Shown: positions 7,202 to 9,526 of the stretch, one piece after another | How positions within the stretch are numbered: the stretch's first letter is position 1 | Layout: the number at the start of each line of letters is the position of its first letter | NCBI GenBank assembly: GCA_017939945.1 | Contig: JAGAZS010000057.1 | Span: forward strand, 1-9,526 | From: Schwartzia sp. (in: firmicutes) | GTDB taxonomy: Bacteria > Bacillota > Negativicutes > Selenomonadales > Selenomonadaceae | Reading direction: 5' to 3' | DNA: 9,526 bases | Program-made: the position numbers and the translations under genes | Notes under the pieces: generated by a model | Databases searched by the model: none | What the model was told of the DNA's origin: nothing | Seen by the model: the letters and a program-made list of their open reading frames with translations, nothing else

Positions 7202-8437
7202 TCATTTTACGAAATGGCTGAAACTGCCGATATTAATGGAAGGAAACGATTCATGCAGAGCGCGGAGGAACGATTTTGCGCCGATGGGGCGGGTATGGGA
7301 CGAAGGCATTATATTGAGAAAAACGTCCGGGTCCAGGTTCAGGTTCCGCACTTGGATCATCTGCACCGGCAGCTCGCGGAAAAAATCCTTCCATGCGGCA
7401 AGCTCCTCCGGGCGGTCGTTGAAGCCGGGGAAATACAGGAGATTCAGCGAAACGTAGACGCCGTGCTCCAATGCGTAACGGATGGACGCCTTGACGTTTT
7501 CCAGCGCGTATCCCGCGCGGTAATACGCTTGATAGCTTTCGTCCTTGGCACTGATGATGCTGACGCGCATCGTGTCGAGTCCCGCGTCGACGATTTTCTT
7601 GATGCCTTCGGTATATCCGGCGTTCGTGTTGATATTGATTTGCCCTTTGTCGGTCTTTGCGCGGACGGCGCGTATGCTTTCCGCGATTGTGTCCGCCGCC
7701 AGCGACGGCTCACCTTCGCAGCCCTGTCCGAAGCTGACAATCGCGTCGGGGGCTTCCGACAGATGATAGACGGAAAGCTCTGTTACTTCTTCTGCCGTCG
7801 GGCGGAACGTGATGCGGCTCTGGGGCGACGGGCAGCACTCGGCAGGCTGGAGCGAGATGCAGCCGAGGCAGTTCGCGTTGCAGACGGGGGAGACGGGGAC
7901 GCCCGCTTCCCAGCGATGGTAAAAAAGATTCTGCGCGGTGCAGCAATGCCACTCCAGCGAGCAGTTCGCCAAATGGGCGATAAGGCGGTTGTTCGGGAAT
8001 CTTTTCTTCATTTCGCGGACGTGCCGCTTCAAGGCGCGGGTATTGTACTTCATCGGGTCCCATTTGTCGTTCTTGTCGGTGTAGAGCGCCGCAGCGTAAA
8101 GTTTTCCCTTGCGGAGCGCCACCGCCGTATAGCCGAAAAGCGGCAGCATCGACGCGCCCTTTTCCTTTTGGAACGCGGGCAACAGCAGACGCGTATAACC
8201 GGCAGGCAGGATCGCCGAAACCGCGCGTCCCGGCAACGGCGTCAGAGTCCCTTTTTTGTCGTAGCCGACGGCAGTTCTCTCCGGCAGGAACATCAGGTCG
8301 GCGGAATCTGGCAGCGGGATCAGCATATCCTCGGTCAAAGGGGCGGTCTCGCCGCCGAGCCGGGCCGCGCCCGCCATGCCCGCCGCGAAGAAAATCTCCC
8401 CGTTTTCGTCCGCGTAAAGCGCTGTGATCTTAGCCAT
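7202..8437 (-). CDS. Radical SAM protein of unknown function
   Basis: The 411-aa protein has a radical-SAM core from about 180 to 380. The [4Fe-4S] motif CNANCLGC (Cys186, Cys190, Cys193; CX3CX2C) is followed by SFGQGCEGEPS (235-245), equivalent to the SAM-contacting GGE strand, and ININTNAG (267-274). The N-terminal 150 residues resemble no domain I can name. Between them lies LANCSLEWHCCTAQN (156-170), and CC at 201-202 follows the core motif. The extra cysteines (159, 165, 166, 201, 202, 240) could hold a second cluster or a metal, which is inference. No peptide precursor or tRNA-modification partner is next to it. The ATG overlaps the pth stop by 8 nt, with GGGAAA about 8 nt upstream, so translation is coupled to pth. 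I do not recognise a characterised family and assign no reaction. Confidence 0.85.
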   Translation of the reverse strand: MAKITALYADENGEIFFAAGMAGAARLGGETAPLTEDMLIPLPDSADLMFLPERTAVGYDKKGTLTPLPGRAVSAILPAGYTRLLLPAFQKEKGASMLPLFGYTAVALRKGKLYAAALYTDKNDKWDPMKYNTRALKRHVREMKKRFPNNRLIAHLANCSLEWHCCTAQNLFYHRWEAGVPVSPVCNANCLGCISLQPAECCPSPQSRITFRPTAEEVTELSVYHLSEAPDAIVSFGQGCEGEPSLAADTIAESIRAVRAKTDKGQININTNAGYTEGIKKIVDAGLDTMRVSIISAKDESYQAYYRAGYALENVKASIRYALEHGVYVSLNLLYFPGFNDRPEELAAWKDFFRELPVQMIQVRNLNLDPDVFLNIMPSSHTRPIGAKSFLRALHESFPSINIGSFSHFVK

Positions 8438-9119
8438 CGAAGTTTCCCGACCTTTCCGTTTGTTCCGTGCTCTCGTCCAAGGTGCCGGATTCGTTTGGTT
8501 CCTTCTGCGCGGGCTGTTCCTCGGCGTTTTTCGGTGGCTTCGGTTTCTTTTCCTTTTTCGGGTTGTATTTGTTCATTGCCATGTCGACGCCCTCTGTTAT
8601 GATACATTCAACGGCGGGCAAAAGATACTCGATGGCCTCGCGGATTTTCTGCGCGTCCTCGGCGGAAAACGGCGAAAGCACATGGCGGATCACCTGATCG
8701 CGCCCGTGGACAGGGTGCCCGACGCCGATGCGCACACGGGGAAAATTCTCGTCCTGCACATGGTAGAGAATCGACTTCATGCCGTTGTGGCCGCCGGCGC
8801 TGCCTTTTTTCCGCAGCCGTATCGTGCCCACGGGCAAATCCATATCGTCATGGGCGACAATCAAATCGCTCGGTTCGAGCTTGTACCAAGAGAGCAGCGG
8901 CCCGACGGCACGCCCGCTTTCATTCATATAGGTCAGCGGTTTCACCAGCAGGATTTTTTCCGCGCCGAGCCGCGCCTCCGCTACAAGCGCGTCCTGCTTC
9001 GTGCGCCAGCCCGCAGCGTCCCATCGCGCAGCCAGCGCGTCCGCCAGCATGAACCCGACATTGTGCCGCGTAGCCGCATACTCCGCGCCCGGATTCCCGA
9101 GCCCGGCAAACATTTTCAT
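8430..9119 (-). CDS. pth: Peptidyl-tRNA hydrolase with charged C-terminal tail
   Basis: Pth releases tRNA from peptidyl-tRNAs that drop off the ribosome. The catalytic set of the bacterial Pth family is complete: Asn9 in GLGNPG, His19 in TRHNVGF, Asn66 in TYMNESG, Asp91 in AHDDMDLP and Asn112 in GGHNG; GVGHP occurs at 132-136. The globular enzyme should end near residue 188, the normal family length (185-195 aa). Here it continues for about 40 residues of low-complexity charged sequence (KKEKKPKPPKNAEEQP onward) to 229 aa. The start at 9119 has GGGAGG 8 nt upstream; an ATG two codons later is spaced less well. The downstream radical-SAM gene overlaps its end by 8 nt, forming an operon. Confidence 0.95.
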   Translation of the reverse strand: MKMFAGLGNPGAEYAATRHNVGFMLADALAARWDAAGWRTKQDALVAEARLGAEKILLVKPLTYMNESGRAVGPLLSWYKLEPSDLIVAHDDMDLPVGTIRLRKKGSAGGHNGMKSILYHVQDENFPRVRIGVGHPVHGRDQVIRHVLSPFSAEDAQKIREAIEYLLPAVECIITEGVDMAMNKYNPKKEKKPKPPKNAEEQPAQKEPNESGTLDESTEQTERSGNFDG

Positions 9120-9139
9120 ACGTTCAACCTCCCGAATCT

Positions 9140-9148
9140 ATTGTACCA
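9140..9148 (-). promoter_or_regulatory. Possible extended -10 promoter for pth
   Basis: On the minus strand TGGTACAAT (9148-9140) is an extended -10 element (TGn plus TACAAT). The -35 region is poor (TTATCC at a 17-bp spacing). Transcription would start close to 9133, almost at the ribosome site GGGAGG (9133-9128), so the leader would be unusually short. Tentative. Confidence 0.35.
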
Positions 9149-9166
9149 TGAAGTTGAGATGAGGAT

Positions 9167-9248
9167 AAGGCTTTTTAAGATAAAATGTTTTGGGAAGAAT
9201 GTTTTACGTGAAATAAACAACCATAATCTGAAAATAATAAAAAGCCTT
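9167..9248. repeat. 11-bp inverted repeat flanking 60 bp of AT-rich DNA
   Basis: AAGGCTTTTTA at 9167-9177 and its exact reverse complement TAAAAAGCCTT at 9238-9248 enclose 60 AT-rich bases with no coding potential. Inside, AATGTTTT occurs twice as a direct repeat. It fills most of the space between the pth start and the terminator at 9267-9295. A folded element, a remnant of a small transposon-like sequence or chance are all possible. Confidence 0.35.
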
Positions 9249-9263
9249 CGCGGGACAGATATA

Positions 9264-9295
9264 AAAATTTCCGCACACCGTTGCAGCGTGCGGAA
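9264..9295 (-). terminator. Terminator of the LysR-like gene
   Basis: Bases 9269-9276 pair perfectly with 9288-9295 (8 pairs) around an 11-nt loop. Read on the minus strand, the stem is followed by ATTTTTAT, a proper T-run. It lies just beyond the TAG at 9313-9315, the end that the full-length regulator frame would use. Confidence 0.75.
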
Positions 9296-9312
9296 GCTTT
9301 AATTTATATGTC

Positions 9313-9369
9313 CTATTCTATCAGCGCTTCCTTGCAGAAGTCCATGAAAGCGGAGGCCGCTTTTGACAG
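9313..9369 (-). pseudogene. Detached C-terminal codons of the LysR-like gene
   Basis: After the in-frame TAA at 9372-9370, the same frame continues as LSKAASAFMDFCKEALIE to a TAG at 9315-9313. This matches the last helix usual at the LysR C-terminus (of the form S-x-A-A-x-A-F-M-D-F). The adjoining terminator places the ancestral stop here. It appears to be untranslated sequence left by a nonsense change, unless the TAA is a sequencing error or is read through. Confidence 0.6.
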
Positions 9370-9526
9370 TTATCGTCCCTTTTTCCATGCGAGACCGACG
9401 TCGAAGTGTTTTGGGGTCTCGAAAGGCAGGACGCGGAAGTTTTGCGCGTCCTGGGTCACGCAGTCCAGCAGGCACGCGAGTCCAATCCCGTTCTCTACCA
9501 GACGCTTGATAATCTCGATCTGGTTC
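9370..9526 (-). CDS. LysR-family regulator, 3' end only, prematurely stopped
   Basis: Only the last part of the gene is in the window; it runs off the right edge. The 51 visible residues (NQIEIIKRLVENGIGLACL to ETPKHFDVGLAWKKGR) look like the second half of a LysR substrate-binding domain: a helix plus NGIG turn, a FRVLPF strand and the final GLAWKKGR strand. The frame then meets TAA (9372-9370) where family members usually carry an aromatic residue before the last helix. The protein would lack about 18 residues. The DNA-binding domain and target genes are out of view. The family call rests on this short segment alone. Confidence 0.6.
   Translation of the reverse strand, partial: NQIEIIKRLVENGIGLACLLDCVTQDAQNFRVLPFETPKHFDVGLAWKKGR

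Noticed and set aside
8424..9302. Plus-strand open frame opposite pth (292 codons)
   Set aside because: It covers pth on the other strand and runs through the terminator at 9264-9295; composition and lack of motifs mark it as spurious.
1..9526. Insertion sequence, prophage, CRISPR array, tRNA or rRNA
   Set aside because: No transposase or integrase motifs, no spaced repeat arrays and no cloverleaf or rRNA signatures were seen on either strand.

Overview
The window looks like chromosomal DNA of a diderm Firmicute (Negativicutes, perhaps Selenomonadaceae-like). The main pointer is the gene at 3864-5213. It encodes a signal peptide, one N-terminal S-layer-homology (SLH) domain, a short coiled coil and a beta-barrel ending in phenylalanine, which is the OmpM-type porin architecture that links outer membrane to cell wall in that class. 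The DNA is moderately GC-rich, with AT-rich intergenic gaps, canonical Shine-Dalgarno sequences and sigma-70-like promoters. The genus is a guess.

Left part (1-3666): branched-chain amino acid biosynthesis. leuC and leuD (+ strand) form a tightly coupled pair behind a near-consensus promoter. They converge on ilvD (- strand) across a shared bidirectional hairpin terminator. LeuCD isomerises 2-isopropylmalate in the leucine branch. IlvD makes the 2-oxo acids for valine, isoleucine and, through 2-oxoisovalerate, leucine. All three are Fe-S dehydratases. No T-box leader is visible in front of them.

Middle (3667-5280): a divergent promoter region separates ilvD from the porin gene, which ends at a second bidirectional terminator shared with the next gene.

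Right part (5281-9119, all - strand, read from high to low coordinates): pth (peptidyl-tRNA hydrolase with an unusual charged C-terminal tail) overlaps by 8 nt a radical-SAM gene of unknown function. After a 115-nt gap come cheR (chemoreceptor methyltransferase) and, 45 nt further on, a degenerate PaaK/F390-synthetase-like gene. The latter has lost the ATP-binding loop and the C-terminal lid domain but keeps the presumed zinc ligands.

Right edge (9313-9526): the 3' end of a probable LysR-family regulator on the - strand, interrupted by an in-frame TAA 18 codons before its expected end and followed by a hairpin terminator.

I see no mobile element, CRISPR array, tRNA or rRNA. The best leads for something undescribed are the PaaK-like protein without a P-loop paired with cheR, the uncharacterised radical-SAM protein coupled to pth, and the interrupted LysR gene.
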